Shown one piece after another: positions 9,572-17,536 of a stretch of 64,000 nucleotides of DNA. This DNA is from Ferruginibacter sp. (GTDB lineage Bacteria > Bacteroidota > Bacteroidia > Chitinophagales > Chitinophagaceae), in the NCBI GenBank assembly GCA_014379625.1, contig JACMLJ010000095.1:1-64000 (forward strand), read 5' to 3'. Under the pieces are notes generated by a model. That model made no database searches. It worked only from the letters and a program-made list of their open reading frames with translations, and was not told the origin of the DNA. Position numbers and translations under genes: made by a program. Numbering within the stretch: the first letter of the stretch is position 1; every line of letters begins with the position of its first letter.

Positions 9572-10122
9572 TAAGCCTGGTAAATATCTTTCAGTGCGAT
9601 ACTGATCTGGAATGTGGGCAAATCAATTATATCTGTTATTGAAGTATAAGTGTCAGTTTGCCAACCATTATCTGCAGTTTTTTTATGAACAATTACCAGG
9701 TGTTTTTCCGGCTCTGCTAAAAGGTAATACTGAAGGGTGTCAAGCTTTTGATATTGAATGAATTTATCAACCATATCAAATTTGCGGGTGCTTTCGCTCA
9801 ACACTTCGGCGATTAAAACCGGTTGAGTAGAATAATATTCATGTTGTTCCGGCAGGGAAACCATTAAATCAGGGTAAAAGAAAATGCTTTCACTTTTAAT
9901 AAATGCTTTGAACCCTTCCATAAAAACACGTTCGTTTTTATCTTTAAAAAGCATTTTAAAAATAAAAAATAAATTGCCATTAATTAAATTATGTAGAAAA
10001 GATGCGCCCGCCATTTCAACTAAATTTTCAAAATAATATTCGTGCTTCACCTCGCTTTTTTCTTCAAAAGCTAAATAGGCTTCCATACTTTCAAATTTCC
10101 TATGTTCTGTTACCGGCTTCAT
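9571..10122 (-). CDS. Uma2 family protein, tandem copy 1
   Basis: About 183 residues from ATG at 10122 (MKPVTEHRKFE). A TTG nine bases upstream is also in frame but overlaps the promoter box. Family features are FFYPDLMVS with the conserved Asp, LIAEVLSESTRKFD, and the strand QYYLLAEPEKHLVIVHKK. The Lys of the E-x-K element is replaced (AEVL), so a classical nuclease site is not complete. It is clearly paralogous to the next gene upstream: the first 30 residues and the region around TRKFDMVDKFIQYQKLD are almost identical, while the middle third (residues about 45-70) has diverged. The stop overlaps the start of the deacetylase-like gene. Confidence 0.8.
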   Translation of the reverse strand: MKPVTEHRKFESMEAYLAFEEKSEVKHEYYFENLVEMAGASFLHNLINGNLFFIFKMLFKDKNERVFMEGFKAFIKSESIFFYPDLMVSLPEQHEYYSTQPVLIAEVLSESTRKFDMVDKFIQYQKLDTLQYYLLAEPEKHLVIVHKKTADNGWQTDTYTSITDIIDLPTFQISIALKDIYQA

Positions 10123-10128
10123 CTGTTT

Positions 10129-10136
10129 CAAATATA
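10129..10136 (-). promoter_or_regulatory. -7 box TATATTTG of Uma2 copy 1
   Basis: Exact TAnnTTTG on the minus strand, six bases before the ATG at 10122, with a T-rich stretch ending TTTTTTG just upstream. The identical arrangement precedes copy 2. It predicts a leaderless or very short leader. Confidence 0.5.
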
Positions 10137-10188
10137 CAAAAAATTAATTATTGGCTGTGGGATGACCAGGGAAATACAGCTGGTTGCA

Positions 10189-10740
10189 TTAAACCTTGTA
10201 AATATCTTTCAACGCAATACTGATCTGTAATGCTGGCAAATCAATTATATCAGTTAATGAAGTATAAGTATCAGTTTGCCAATCGGCAGCTTTGTTTTTT
10301 TTGTGAACAATTACCAGGTGTTTTTCTGGTTCTACTAAAAGGTAATACTGAAGGGTGTCAAGCTTTTGATATTGAATGAATTTATCAACCATATCAAATT
10401 TGCGGGTATTCCCGCTCAAAACTTCAGCGATTAAAATGGGTTGTGAATTGAAGAATTCATTTTCTTCAGGATTGGCGACCATCACATCGGGATAAAAAAA
10501 TATATTCTCGCTTTCGATAAAAGCCTTTACCTGTTCTGAGGAAATTTCAAAAGCCTGATCTGACAATCCTTGTTTGAATAAAAGGGTCAGAAAAAATACT
10601 ATTCGATTATGTTGCTTTGTGGTTCCTGCCATTTCAACTAAATTTTCAAAATAATACTCGTGCCTTATTTCGCTTTTTTCTTCAAAAGCTAAATAGGCTT
10701 CTATACTTTCAAATTTTCTATGTTCCGTGATTGGTTTCAT
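10189..10740 (-). CDS. Uma2 family protein, tandem copy 2
   Basis: About 183 residues from ATG at 10740 (MKPITEHRKFE). It has the same length and layout as copy 1: FFYPDVMVANPE with the conserved Asp, LIAEVLSGNTRKFD, and YYLLVEPEKHLVIVHKK. The middle (QHNRIVFFLTLLFKQGLSD) differs from copy 1, whereas both ends are highly similar even at DNA level, including the bases upstream of the start. This points to a tandem duplication followed by divergence of the central part. It lies 28 bp downstream of lutB, but it has its own promoter-like box. Function unknown beyond the family. Confidence 0.8.
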   Translation of the reverse strand: MKPITEHRKFESIEAYLAFEEKSEIRHEYYFENLVEMAGTTKQHNRIVFFLTLLFKQGLSDQAFEISSEQVKAFIESENIFFYPDVMVANPEENEFFNSQPILIAEVLSGNTRKFDMVDKFIQYQKLDTLQYYLLVEPEKHLVIVHKKNKAADWQTDTYTSLTDIIDLPALQISIALKDIYKV

Positions 10741-10746
10741 CTGTTT

Positions 10747-10754
10747 CAAATATA
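10747..10754 (-). promoter_or_regulatory. -7 box TATATTTG of Uma2 copy 2
   Basis: Same box and same six-base distance to the ATG as in copy 1. It lies in the 28-bp gap after the lutB stop, so the gene can be transcribed separately from lutB. Confidence 0.5.
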
Positions 10755-10768
10755 CAAAAAATTAATGT

Positions 10769-12145
10769 TTACCCCTTCTGACTTTCTTTCCACATTTCAT
10801 TGAATGTCTTTTGGCTGAAGTCCAGGTCGCTTCTATGCTGTTTCCAGCCCTTAAATAAACCATTCACTACTTTATTTTTCAGGCGGCCATTACCCATATT
10901 CATCATGCCCCTGTTTAAACTGGCCATCTTCCATATCTTCCAGGCCATCTTTTCAGAAAATGTGCTTAACCCTTCTTTAACGGATTCATGGCGATTGTCT
11001 AATAATAGCTCATGCAGGTTAATCTTTACAGCGCATACTTCTGTGCAGGCCCCGCAAAGAGAAGAAGCATAACTTAAATGTTTAAAATTATCCATCCCCT
11101 GGAGGTTTGGGGTAATCACACTCCCGATTGGACCGCTGTAAGTAGCGCCGTAAGTATGGCCTCCAATATTTTTATATACCGGGCATGCATTTAAACAGGC
11201 TCCGCAACGGATACAATACAGGCTTTCTCGCTGCTTAGGATTTTGCAAAATATTCGTGCGGCCGTTGTCTAATAGTATCACATACATTTCCTCCGGGCCA
11301 TCTGTTTCATTAGTTTGTTTTGGCCCGGTAACAATGGTATTATACACGGTAAGGTTTTGCCCGGTTCCAAATGTAGCAAGCAGGGGCCAGAATAATCCGA
11401 GGTCCGTTAAAGAAGGGATCATTTTTTCTATACCTACAATTACAATATGTGTTTTCGGAAAGGCACAACATAATCTTGCATTGCCTTCATTTTCTGTAAT
11501 GGCAACCGCCCCGATATCGCTGATGATAAAATTAGCCCCCGTTACCCCAACTTCAGCCCGGGTATATTTTTCCCGTAAAATACCGCGCGCTACTAACGTT
11601 AGTTCCTGCGGGGTAAGATTAATAGCTGTACCTAATTTTTCATTGAAAAGCCTCGCTACATCTTCCTTGCTTTTATGCATTGCCGGTGTTACAATATGAT
11701 AGGGCGGTTCTCCGTCTAATTGTTGGATGTACTCACCCAAATCAGTTTCAACACTTTCAATACCGTTTTTTTCGAGTGCGGCGTTCAGGTGAATCTCTTC
11801 AGTTACCATACTCTTGCTCTTCACTAATTTTTTGCAGTTTTTTGCTGCGCAGATTTTTAGAATTTCCTCAATCGCCTGTTGCGAATCTTCGGCCCATATT
11901 ACTTTGCCACCCCGCCTGGTGAAGTTAAGTTCAAAATCTTGCAGTTGCTGATCAAGCGTTTCTATGGCCCGCCATTTTATATTTTTGGCCCTTTCCCTTG
12001 CAAGGTGTACATCCGAAAACTGCTCTTTACCTTCCGGTACTTTTGAATTGTATTTACCAATATTGTAATTGAGCTTACGGCGATGATCGAGATCGGCCGC
12101 TTTAATGGTGCTTTTTGCGATAAAGTTGAGTGCTTGTTCTGTCAT
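10769..12145 (-). CDS. lutB: LutB-type iron-sulfur lactate-utilisation protein
   Basis: 458 residues. LutB is part of the LutABC complex that oxidises L-lactate to pyruvate in many bacteria. The N-terminal two-thirds is the LUD domain (KLVKSKSMVTEEIHLNAALE; GVTGANFIISDIGAVAITEN). Two ferredoxin-like 4Fe-4S clusters follow near residues 310 and 363 (CIRCGACLNACPVYK and CGACTEVC). The C-terminal tail (NRGMMNMGNGRLKNKVVNG) is typical of the family. No lutA or lutC lies next to it; the upstream same-strand neighbour is kbl, 153 bp away. The partner subunits must be elsewhere, or the protein has another redox role. Domain assignment is firm, substrate is inferred. Confidence 0.9.
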   Translation of the reverse strand: MTEQALNFIAKSTIKAADLDHRRKLNYNIGKYNSKVPEGKEQFSDVHLARERAKNIKWRAIETLDQQLQDFELNFTRRGGKVIWAEDSQQAIEEILKICAAKNCKKLVKSKSMVTEEIHLNAALEKNGIESVETDLGEYIQQLDGEPPYHIVTPAMHKSKEDVARLFNEKLGTAINLTPQELTLVARGILREKYTRAEVGVTGANFIISDIGAVAITENEGNARLCCAFPKTHIVIVGIEKMIPSLTDLGLFWPLLATFGTGQNLTVYNTIVTGPKQTNETDGPEEMYVILLDNGRTNILQNPKQRESLYCIRCGACLNACPVYKNIGGHTYGATYSGPIGSVITPNLQGMDNFKHLSYASSLCGACTEVCAVKINLHELLLDNRHESVKEGLSTFSEKMAWKIWKMASLNRGMMNMGNGRLKNKVVNGLFKGWKQHRSDLDFSQKTFNEMWKESQKG

Positions 12146-12211
12146 GTGCTTTTGTTAGGAACCAACAAAGTGGATAGGCCTGGCCGTAGCCTAAACGCCA
12201 ACGGATCAATA

Positions 12212-12247
12212 ATGGTAGTTAATATTTTATTGACCCGAAACTACCAT
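12212..12247. repeat. Inverted repeat between kbl and lutB
   Basis: ATGGTAGTT and AACTACCAT form a perfect 9-bp inverted repeat with an 18-base spacer. There is no T tract on the minus strand, so it fits an operator or mRNA processing element better than an intrinsic terminator. Role unknown. Confidence 0.35.
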
Positions 12248-12298
12248 ATAAAATTTGTGTTTCATTGTAAAGATATAATGGCAATAAGCTACTTTAAG

Positions 12299-13489
12299 TT
12301 ATGAGGGCAATACCATTAATGCTTTCCCAACTTTAGTAAAAGCGGCGATGGCCTTATCCAAATGTTGCCGGTCGTGAGCCGCGCTTAATTGTACACGGAT
12401 ACGGGCCTGTCCCTTTGCCACCACAGGGAAAAAGAAACCAATTACATAAATCCCTTCATCTAACAGCCTGGCAGCGAAATTTTGTGCAACAACTGCATCA
12501 TACAACATAATAGGAACGATCGGGTGTTCTCCCGGACTGATATCAAACCCGGCTTCCGTCATTTTTGTGCGGAAATATTTTGTGTTGTATTCTAATTTGT
12601 CCCTCAACTCGGTTGTTTCACTCAGCATATCCAATACGGCAATAGAGGCGCCGACTATGCTGGGGGCAAGCGTATTACTAAATAAATACGGGCGGCTACG
12701 CTGGCGAAGCATTTCAATAATGGCTTTATTACCACTGGTAAAGCCCCCGCTTGCCCCGCCCAATGCCTTGCCCAGGGTGCCGGTAATGATATCTATCCGG
12801 CCTACCACACCACGGTATTCATGGGTACCCCTACCGGTTTTACCAAGGAAGCCCGAAGAATGACATTCATCAATCATTACAATGGCATCATACTCATCTG
12901 CCAGGTCACATATTTTATCCAGTTGCGCAATGGTACCATCCATGCTGAACGAACCGTCGGTTACAATGATTCGGTTGCGCAAATGGGCAGACTCTTTAAG
13001 TTTTGCCGCAAGATCTTCCATACTATTATGCTCATACCTGTAACGCTGCGCCTTGCATAGCCTTACGCCATCAATGATGCTGGCATGATTGAGCGCATCA
13101 CTGATGATTGCATCTTCAGCTCCAAATAGTGGTTCAAATAAACCACCGTTGGCATCAAAAGCGGCTGCATATAAAATGGTATCTTCCGTACCCAAAAAAT
13201 TGGAAAGTTTTTGTTCCAGTTCCTTGTGAATATCCTGGGTGCCACAAATAAACCTTACACTACTCATGCCATAACCCCGGATATCAATGTATTTTTTGGC
13301 CGCGGCGGTTACTTTAGGATGAGAAGAAAGCCCGAGGTAATTATTGGCGCAAAAATTTAAAACATTCTTGCCGGCCACGATTATTTCAGCCCCCTGTTCA
13401 CTGGTGATCACCCGCTCTTTTTTAGACAAACCAGCTTCCTCGATTTCAATAAGTTCGGTGGCTATCCGTGATATAAATTTTTGATTCAT
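12299..13489 (-). CDS. kbl: Glycine C-acetyltransferase (2-amino-3-ketobutyrate CoA ligase)
   Basis: 396 residues, PLP-dependent aminotransferase fold class I/II, alpha-oxoamine synthase family. It splits 2-amino-3-oxobutyrate (from threonine dehydrogenase) with CoA into glycine and acetyl-CoA. The PLP lysine is K241 in GTLGKALGGASGG. Other landmarks are NFCANNYLGLSSHP at the N-terminus, DALNHASIIDG, and the cofactor-binding IDECHSSGFLG. Length and sequence match E. coli Kbl closely. No threonine dehydrogenase gene is adjacent. A TATTTTTG box lies just upstream of the ATG. Related enzymes (KBL versus AONS/HemA/SPT) share the fold, but the overall similarity favours Kbl. Confidence 0.93.
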   Translation of the reverse strand: MNQKFISRIATELIEIEEAGLSKKERVITSEQGAEIIVAGKNVLNFCANNYLGLSSHPKVTAAAKKYIDIRGYGMSSVRFICGTQDIHKELEQKLSNFLGTEDTILYAAAFDANGGLFEPLFGAEDAIISDALNHASIIDGVRLCKAQRYRYEHNSMEDLAAKLKESAHLRNRIIVTDGSFSMDGTIAQLDKICDLADEYDAIVMIDECHSSGFLGKTGRGTHEYRGVVGRIDIITGTLGKALGGASGGFTSGNKAIIEMLRQRSRPYLFSNTLAPSIVGASIAVLDMLSETTELRDKLEYNTKYFRTKMTEAGFDISPGEHPIVPIMLYDAVVAQNFAARLLDEGIYVIGFFFPVVAKGQARIRVQLSAAHDRQHLDKAIAAFTKVGKALMVLPS

Positions 13490-13507
13490 ATATGAAATTT
13501 AGCACGA

Positions 13508-13515
13508 CAAAAATA
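13508..13515 (-). promoter_or_regulatory. -7 box TATTTTTG of kbl
   Basis: Exact TAnnTTTG match on the minus strand, 18 bases before the kbl ATG, giving a short leader. No convincing -33 TTTG at 19-21 bp. Confidence 0.4.
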
Positions 13516-13621
13516 GGCAAGCTATCGGGCAATCCGGAAGATTGTTTTAACAAGTTTAACAATTATTATTTAGCGCTGTAACTTTTAACAGTTATTTTCG
13601 TTTTACCCAAAAAACTACTGT

Positions 13622-13837
13622 ATGCCTATAAAGAAATCAGCTCTTCTATTGATAATACTATCTGCCAGTTCATTCAGTTTGCTGGTATTTTCATCCGGTA
13701 TAACGCCTCCGTCGCCTGTTGTGCCCGTTATGCCTTCAAAATGCCTGCCGGCAAATTGTTGCAATCAAATGAATGAATCTAAAACCTTCTCACCATGGGA
13801 TATGGTCTCTCAAATAATGTTAAGAGCAGCAGCTTAA
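13622..13837 (+). CDS. Small secreted Cys/Pro-rich peptide, unknown
   Basis: 71 residues. The start MPIKKSALLLIILSASSFSL is a good N-terminal signal sequence. The mature part is short and has SGITPPSPVVPVMPSKCLP followed by CC and the segment SPWDMVSQIMLRAAA. It lies 83 bp upstream of the ECF sigma gene on the same strand. I do not recognise the family. Small exported Cys-containing peptides near ECF sigma genes do occur in Bacteroidota, so it may belong to the same locus. Confidence is moderate because the frame is short. Confidence 0.5.
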   Translation: MPIKKSALLLIILSASSFSLLVFSSGITPPSPVVPVMPSKCLPANCCNQMNESKTFSPWDMVSQIMLRAAA

Positions 13838-13920
13838 TTTTTTTATTTGTAACTTTTTATTTAATCAGCCGTATTATACCGGTTAGGTAAATCAACCATT
13901 AAACCAGCTCCAATTGCCGT

Positions 13921-14406
13921 ATGACGGAAAAAGAATATAATCATTGTGTAGACCTGTATGCAGACAATGTATACCGCTTTATCCTTAAAAATCTGAGGCA
14001 TGAAGCGGATGCAAAAGATATTGTACAGGGCACATTCGAAAAAATGTGGATAAACAGGCAGCAGGTAGAAAACGCACGTTGTAAAAGTTATTTATTTACA
14101 GTGGCCTATCACCAAATGATTGATCACATTAGAAAAAATAAACGAATAGTTTTGAGGGAGGAATTTAGCGAGGGGCTAAAAATCACGAATAAATCACAAC
14201 CCGATTCAAAAAAAATATTACACGAAGCGCTGAGCAAACTAAATGAAACACAAAAAAGCCTTGTACTGTTAAAGGATTATGAAGGGTATAGTTATGAAGA
14301 GATTGGAAAAATTACCGGGCTCAATGAGAGCCAGGTAAAAGTATACCTGCACCGTGCAAGGCTGCAATTGAGAGAATACATTGTTAAACCGGAGAATGTT
14401 ATATAG
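13921..14406 (+). CDS. ECF-type RNA polymerase sigma factor
   Basis: 161 residues, the normal size for an ECF sigma-70 factor. Region 2 runs over about residues 10-75 (ADNVYRFILKNLRHEADAKD, then FEKMWIN and the -10 recognition helix YLFTVAYHQMIDHIRKNKR). Region 4, with its helix-turn-helix, is at about 100-155 (LNETQKSLVLLKDYEGYSYE, then IGLNESQVKVYLHRAR-like sequence). It is followed 23 bp later by an anti-sigma-like membrane protein and then an outer-membrane barrel gene. This is the standard layout of a cell-envelope-responsive sigma/anti-sigma operon. The regulon cannot be told from the sequence. Confidence 0.93.
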   Translation: MTEKEYNHCVDLYADNVYRFILKNLRHEADAKDIVQGTFEKMWINRQQVENARCKSYLFTVAYHQMIDHIRKNKRIVLREEFSEGLKITNKSQPDSKKILHEALSKLNETQKSLVLLKDYEGYSYEEIGKITGLNESQVKVYLHRARLQLREYIVKPENVI

Positions 14407-14429
14407 GAATAAGTAATGAACCAGCAAAC

Positions 14430-15521
14430 ATGAATAATATCAACAGGTATAATTACGAAACATTTTTCTTGCTGTATACAGACAATGAACTGGCTGTTGC
14501 GGAAAGAGAGGCGGTGGATGAATTTGTGCAGGCAAATCCCGACCTTCGGAAAGAACTGGAAATTTTACAGCAAACCACGCTTAAGCCTGATAATATTGTT
14601 TTTGAAAATAAAATGAGCTTATTAAAAAAGGATTTAGTTTTTACAAGGGCGCAGGAAAATTTATTATTGTATTTAGATAATGAATTAACAGTAACAGAAT
14701 GCCATGAAATGGAGGGAATAATAGCAACCGATGCCGATATTAAAAAGGAATGGATCATTCTGCAACAAACAAAATTATTGCCAGGCAAAGCAATTGTGTT
14801 TACAGCCAAACATTCTTTATACAGAAAAGAAGCGGGCAGGCGGGTAGCATTCCCCTGGAGAAGACTGGCCGTGGCGGCAATCTTTATCGGCTTTGGTATC
14901 TGGGGCGGAATAGTGTATCTCAATAATGATACTAAAGTTGGCAGTGGCAAGTTGGTTAAAAAGAACCCTTCTATCATCAACTTTGACACGGCCAGGTTGG
15001 ATGCAAAACAAACAGCAACGCCCCATCAATCACCGGTTGCAAAGGAAAAAGATATAGCGACAACCCCGGTAAATACTAAAAATTATTCAGCGGATTCAAC
15101 TAAACAGCCAGGTGAAAAATTAGTGCAACGGCCATTAGTGAATGTTGATATCCAAATCGCCGCAGTTAAAGAAAATTCTAATAATTTACCGAAGCCTTAT
15201 TTTAATAATATTAACAGTGTTGATAGTAACACCAATAGCACTACCTACGTAAAACAGGTAAAGCAGCCCTCCGGCGTCGACAACCCGGAAAACAACAGCA
15301 ATAAGCAAGACCTTCGTAATGGATATGCCGCCACTACCTCCTTTACTGAAAATGGTGAGGATAATAATAACAGGGTTCTCTTTATGGATGAAGAAAAAAT
15401 AAAGAAAACAAAGCTGGGCGGAATTTTCAAAAAAGTTAAAAGGGTGCTGGAACGCACCGCCAATATTAAACCCGGCGGCAATAATATAAAAGTTGCCAAT
15501 ATCGAATTTGCAATTCAATAA
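14430..15521 (+). CDS. Anti-sigma-factor-like single-pass membrane protein with duplicated N-terminal module
   Basis: 363 residues. The N-terminal cytoplasmic part carries two copies of one module: NYETFFLLYTDNELAVAERE at about residues 8-27, continued by a long helix ending in LEILQQTTL, and then QENLLLYLDNELTVTECHEM at about 75-94, ending in WIILQQTKL. A basic stretch (RRVAFPWRR) and one membrane helix (LAVAAIFIGFGIWGGIVYL) follow at about 145-170. The periplasmic part is low-complexity, Asn/Lys/Thr-rich, and ends in a basic segment near ANIKPGG. The LxxDNEL helix resembles the anti-sigma domains found next to Bacteroidota ECF factors, but there is no His/Cys zinc site. The role as regulator of the preceding sigma factor is inferred from position. 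Confidence 0.7.
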   Translation: MNNINRYNYETFFLLYTDNELAVAEREAVDEFVQANPDLRKELEILQQTTLKPDNIVFENKMSLLKKDLVFTRAQENLLLYLDNELTVTECHEMEGIIATDADIKKEWIILQQTKLLPGKAIVFTAKHSLYRKEAGRRVAFPWRRLAVAAIFIGFGIWGGIVYLNNDTKVGSGKLVKKNPSIINFDTARLDAKQTATPHQSPVAKEKDIATTPVNTKNYSADSTKQPGEKLVQRPLVNVDIQIAAVKENSNNLPKPYFNNINSVDSNTNSTTYVKQVKQPSGVDNPENNSNKQDLRNGYAATTSFTENGEDNNNRVLFMDEEKIKKTKLGGIFKKVKRVLERTANIKPGGNNIKVANIEFAIQ

Positions 15522-15538
15522 AATTTAAAACAAACAAC

Positions 15539-16417
15539 ATGATGAAGCTATTTACATTAATGGCACTGGTATTAGTATGCACAGTGGCCAACGCACAAAC
15601 CGACTCCCCTAAAGGTTCCAAAGAAGCCGATACCATTCGTATAGGAAATATCATTATCACTAAGAACGGGAAGAATAGTGATGATAGTAAAAATTCCAAC
15701 ACTCATATTACGATGGGAAGAAAACAAAAAAAGAAACTTTCAAACGTAAGTACCAACTGGGGAATTGTCGATCTTGGTTTTGCAAATTATGCGGATGAAA
15801 CCAATTACAACGCAACAGGAACTTACATTTATAACAGGCCTGGTGCGGCAGCTTTAAGTAAAAGCGATTTTAAACTGAATACGGGTAAAAGTGTAAATGT
15901 GAATATATGGTTCTTTATGCAACGCCTGAATCTCATCAAACAACATGTAAATCTAAAATATGGCCTTGGACTGGAATTAAACAATTACCGGTACAAATCA
16001 GTAGCGAACCTGAGTTATCTTGAACAAAACCCTTACAATGCAAGCCAGGCAGCCGTACCCGTAATTATCAGGGACTCTATCCGGTTTTCAAAAAATAAAT
16101 TAGCCGCTGATTATCTTACGGTGCCCATGATGCTGAATTTTTCGACCAGTCCGGGCTATACCAATAAAGGGCTTAGCTTAAGTGTAGGTGTTAGCGCGGG
16201 CTATTTATACAGCCAGCGTAATAAACAAATTAGCGGGGAAAGAGGTAAGAAAAAAAATAAAGGAGACTATGATTTAGAGCGTTTTAAATTATCTTATGTA
16301 GCGGAAGTTGGGTTAGGCCCGGTAAGGCTTTACGGTTCTTATAGCCCAAAATCCCTATACGGAAGCGGGTTGGATATGAAACCTTATACATTGGGAGTAC
16401 GCTTTAGTAACTGGTAA
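15539..16417 (+). CDS. Outer-membrane beta-barrel protein (PorT-like)
   Basis: 292 residues. A signal peptide is obvious (MMKLFTLMALVLVCTVANAQ); the second ATG three bases later is an equally good start. After a Lys/Asn-rich segment, the rest alternates short amphipathic strands typical of an eight-stranded outer-membrane barrel: NWGIVDLGFANYADETN, LKYGLGLELNNYRYKS, LSLSVGVSAGYLYSQR, YVAEVGLGPVRLYGSY and the terminal LGVRFSNW ending in an aromatic residue. It is 17 bp after the anti-sigma-like gene, so the three genes form one operon closed by the terminator at 16612. It may be the outer-membrane component sensed or controlled by the system; that is inference. Confidence 0.8.
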   Translation: MMKLFTLMALVLVCTVANAQTDSPKGSKEADTIRIGNIIITKNGKNSDDSKNSNTHITMGRKQKKKLSNVSTNWGIVDLGFANYADETNYNATGTYIYNRPGAAALSKSDFKLNTGKSVNVNIWFFMQRLNLIKQHVNLKYGLGLELNNYRYKSVANLSYLEQNPYNASQAAVPVIIRDSIRFSKNKLAADYLTVPMMLNFSTSPGYTNKGLSLSVGVSAGYLYSQRNKQISGERGKKKNKGDYDLERFKLSYVAEVGLGPVRLYGSYSPKSLYGSGLDMKPYTLGVRFSNW

Positions 16418-16611
16418 TATTTGTAATGGGGCATATTACCCTTTATTTAAGATTAGGTTCCTGTTCGTTAACGATCCCGGTGTTGATTTAGCACCATTTA
16501 AACCAATTTTAGCCTTGGCTGACGAAAATGTCAATATCTTAGTTCAGTTTGAGATCTCGTGAATAATATCCTAACAGCTTCATAATAATTATTTAGATTA
16601 GAACATACATT

Positions 16612-16640
16612 AAAAGCACTGGCAAATGCCGGTGCTTTTT
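16612..16640 (+). terminator. Intrinsic terminator of the sigma-factor operon
   Basis: A 12-bp stem (AAAAGCACTGGC, loop AAAT, GCCGGTGCTTTT, one T-G pair) followed by a T run. It is 195 bp after the beta-barrel gene. Confidence 0.8.
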
Positions 16641-16720
16641 CATTTCAGGTAAAATAAATGGTGTTTAAAAAATGCAATAAGGAGAAGGCACCGGTTAGGA
16701 ACTTTCATAAACAAAAAAAT

Positions 16721-16728
16721 TATATTTG
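16721..16728 (+). promoter_or_regulatory. -7 box TATATTTG upstream of L,D-transpeptidase
   Basis: Exact TAnnTTTG. No good -33 TTTG was found at the expected 19-21 bp. The leader to the ATG at 16864 would be about 130 bases. Confidence 0.4.
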
Positions 16729-16863
16729 CATTCATCATTAAAAATGGTTTGAAAAGTTTTTATTTTATGTTAATACATTATTAATGTTAATAACTGTAGT
16801 ATAATCGATATAATTTTTTTGATGGCATAACGTTTGAATGGTGTTGTAAAATTTTTTCCAGGC

Positions 16864-17457
16864 ATGAACATATCCCGCTTATTTCCCCTACTTGCTTTAG
16901 TCTTCATCTTTGCGATGATGGCTTTTGCACCTGTAAAAAATGAAAAGAGGGGTCCGGCAAAAGCAAATATCCCTGCCAGGCAGGTAAGGAACACAGGTAT
17001 AACCAAAACTGCCGAAAACCCCTACTATATCATTGTTGACAAAAGTGATTACGAATTAAAAGTATATGATGAGGAAGGCTGGTACGCCACCTATCCAATT
17101 GTATTTGGAAGCAAGGATTTGAGAGATAAAATGAGGGAGGGTGATAAAAAAACCCCGGATGGCCAATTTAAAGTGATTCAAAAAAAGATACACCCTAAAT
17201 GGTCGTACGAGTTATTATTAGACTATCCCAACGAAGTATGTGTGCAGCGTTTTAATGACCGGAAGCAAAAAGGGTTATTACCAAAAAACGCGAAGATAGG
17301 TAGTGGGATTGCGATACATGCTACCAGGCCCGAAGAGGAATGGACAGTGGATAATTTTTACAACTGGACGGATGGCTGTGTTTCTGTAAAATACACCGAA
17401 ATGAAAGACCTGTTCAGCTATATCCCGGTGGGTACCCCGGTTACCATTCAGCAGTAA
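16864..17457 (+). CDS. L,D-transpeptidase (YkuD family), secreted
   Basis: About 197 residues from ATG at 16864 (MNISRLFPLLALVFIF, a clear signal sequence). An in-frame TTG ten codons upstream is a poorer start. The YkuD domain starts at YYIIVDKSDYELKVYDEEGW. Catalytic motifs are present: H152 in GIAIHATRPEEEW and the nucleophile C172 in TDGCVSV. The Ser/His-Gly-Cys context is changed to Asp-Gly-Cys and the Arg after Cys is missing, as in the YafK-like branch. Such enzymes form or remove 3-3 cross-links or attach proteins to peptidoglycan; a YafK-like member may instead act as an amidase. It runs convergent with queA. Confidence 0.85.
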   Translation: MNISRLFPLLALVFIFAMMAFAPVKNEKRGPAKANIPARQVRNTGITKTAENPYYIIVDKSDYELKVYDEEGWYATYPIVFGSKDLRDKMREGDKKTPDGQFKVIQKKIHPKWSYELLLDYPNEVCVQRFNDRKQKGLLPKNAKIGSGIAIHATRPEEEWTVDNFYNWTDGCVSVKYTEMKDLFSYIPVGTPVTIQQ

Positions 17458-17536
17458 AGCCTCTAAGCCGCGGCGTGTAAACCAACCCACTCCATGCCAG
17501 AATTTTTCACACCATCTCACCCAATTTTTAGATATG

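Larger units (their letters stand above)
9571..10768. repeat. Tandem duplication of about 0.6 kb (two Uma2 units)
   Basis: The units 9571-10150 and 10189-10768 align over their whole length. The stretch from the promoter box into the first 90 bases of each gene and the 3' third are very similar, with a more diverged centre. The shared upstream part shows that the duplication included the promoter, not only the coding sequence. Confidence 0.8.
16418..16863. other. 446-bp gene-free stretch
   Basis: Contains the intrinsic terminator of the sigma operon (16612-16640) and the -7 box at 16721 for the L,D-transpeptidase gene. I see no coding frame, RNA gene or repeat in the remainder. Confidence 0.6.

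Noticed and set aside
11256..11699. 147-residue frame opposite lutB
   Set aside because: It is antisense to a well-conserved gene and has no family features.
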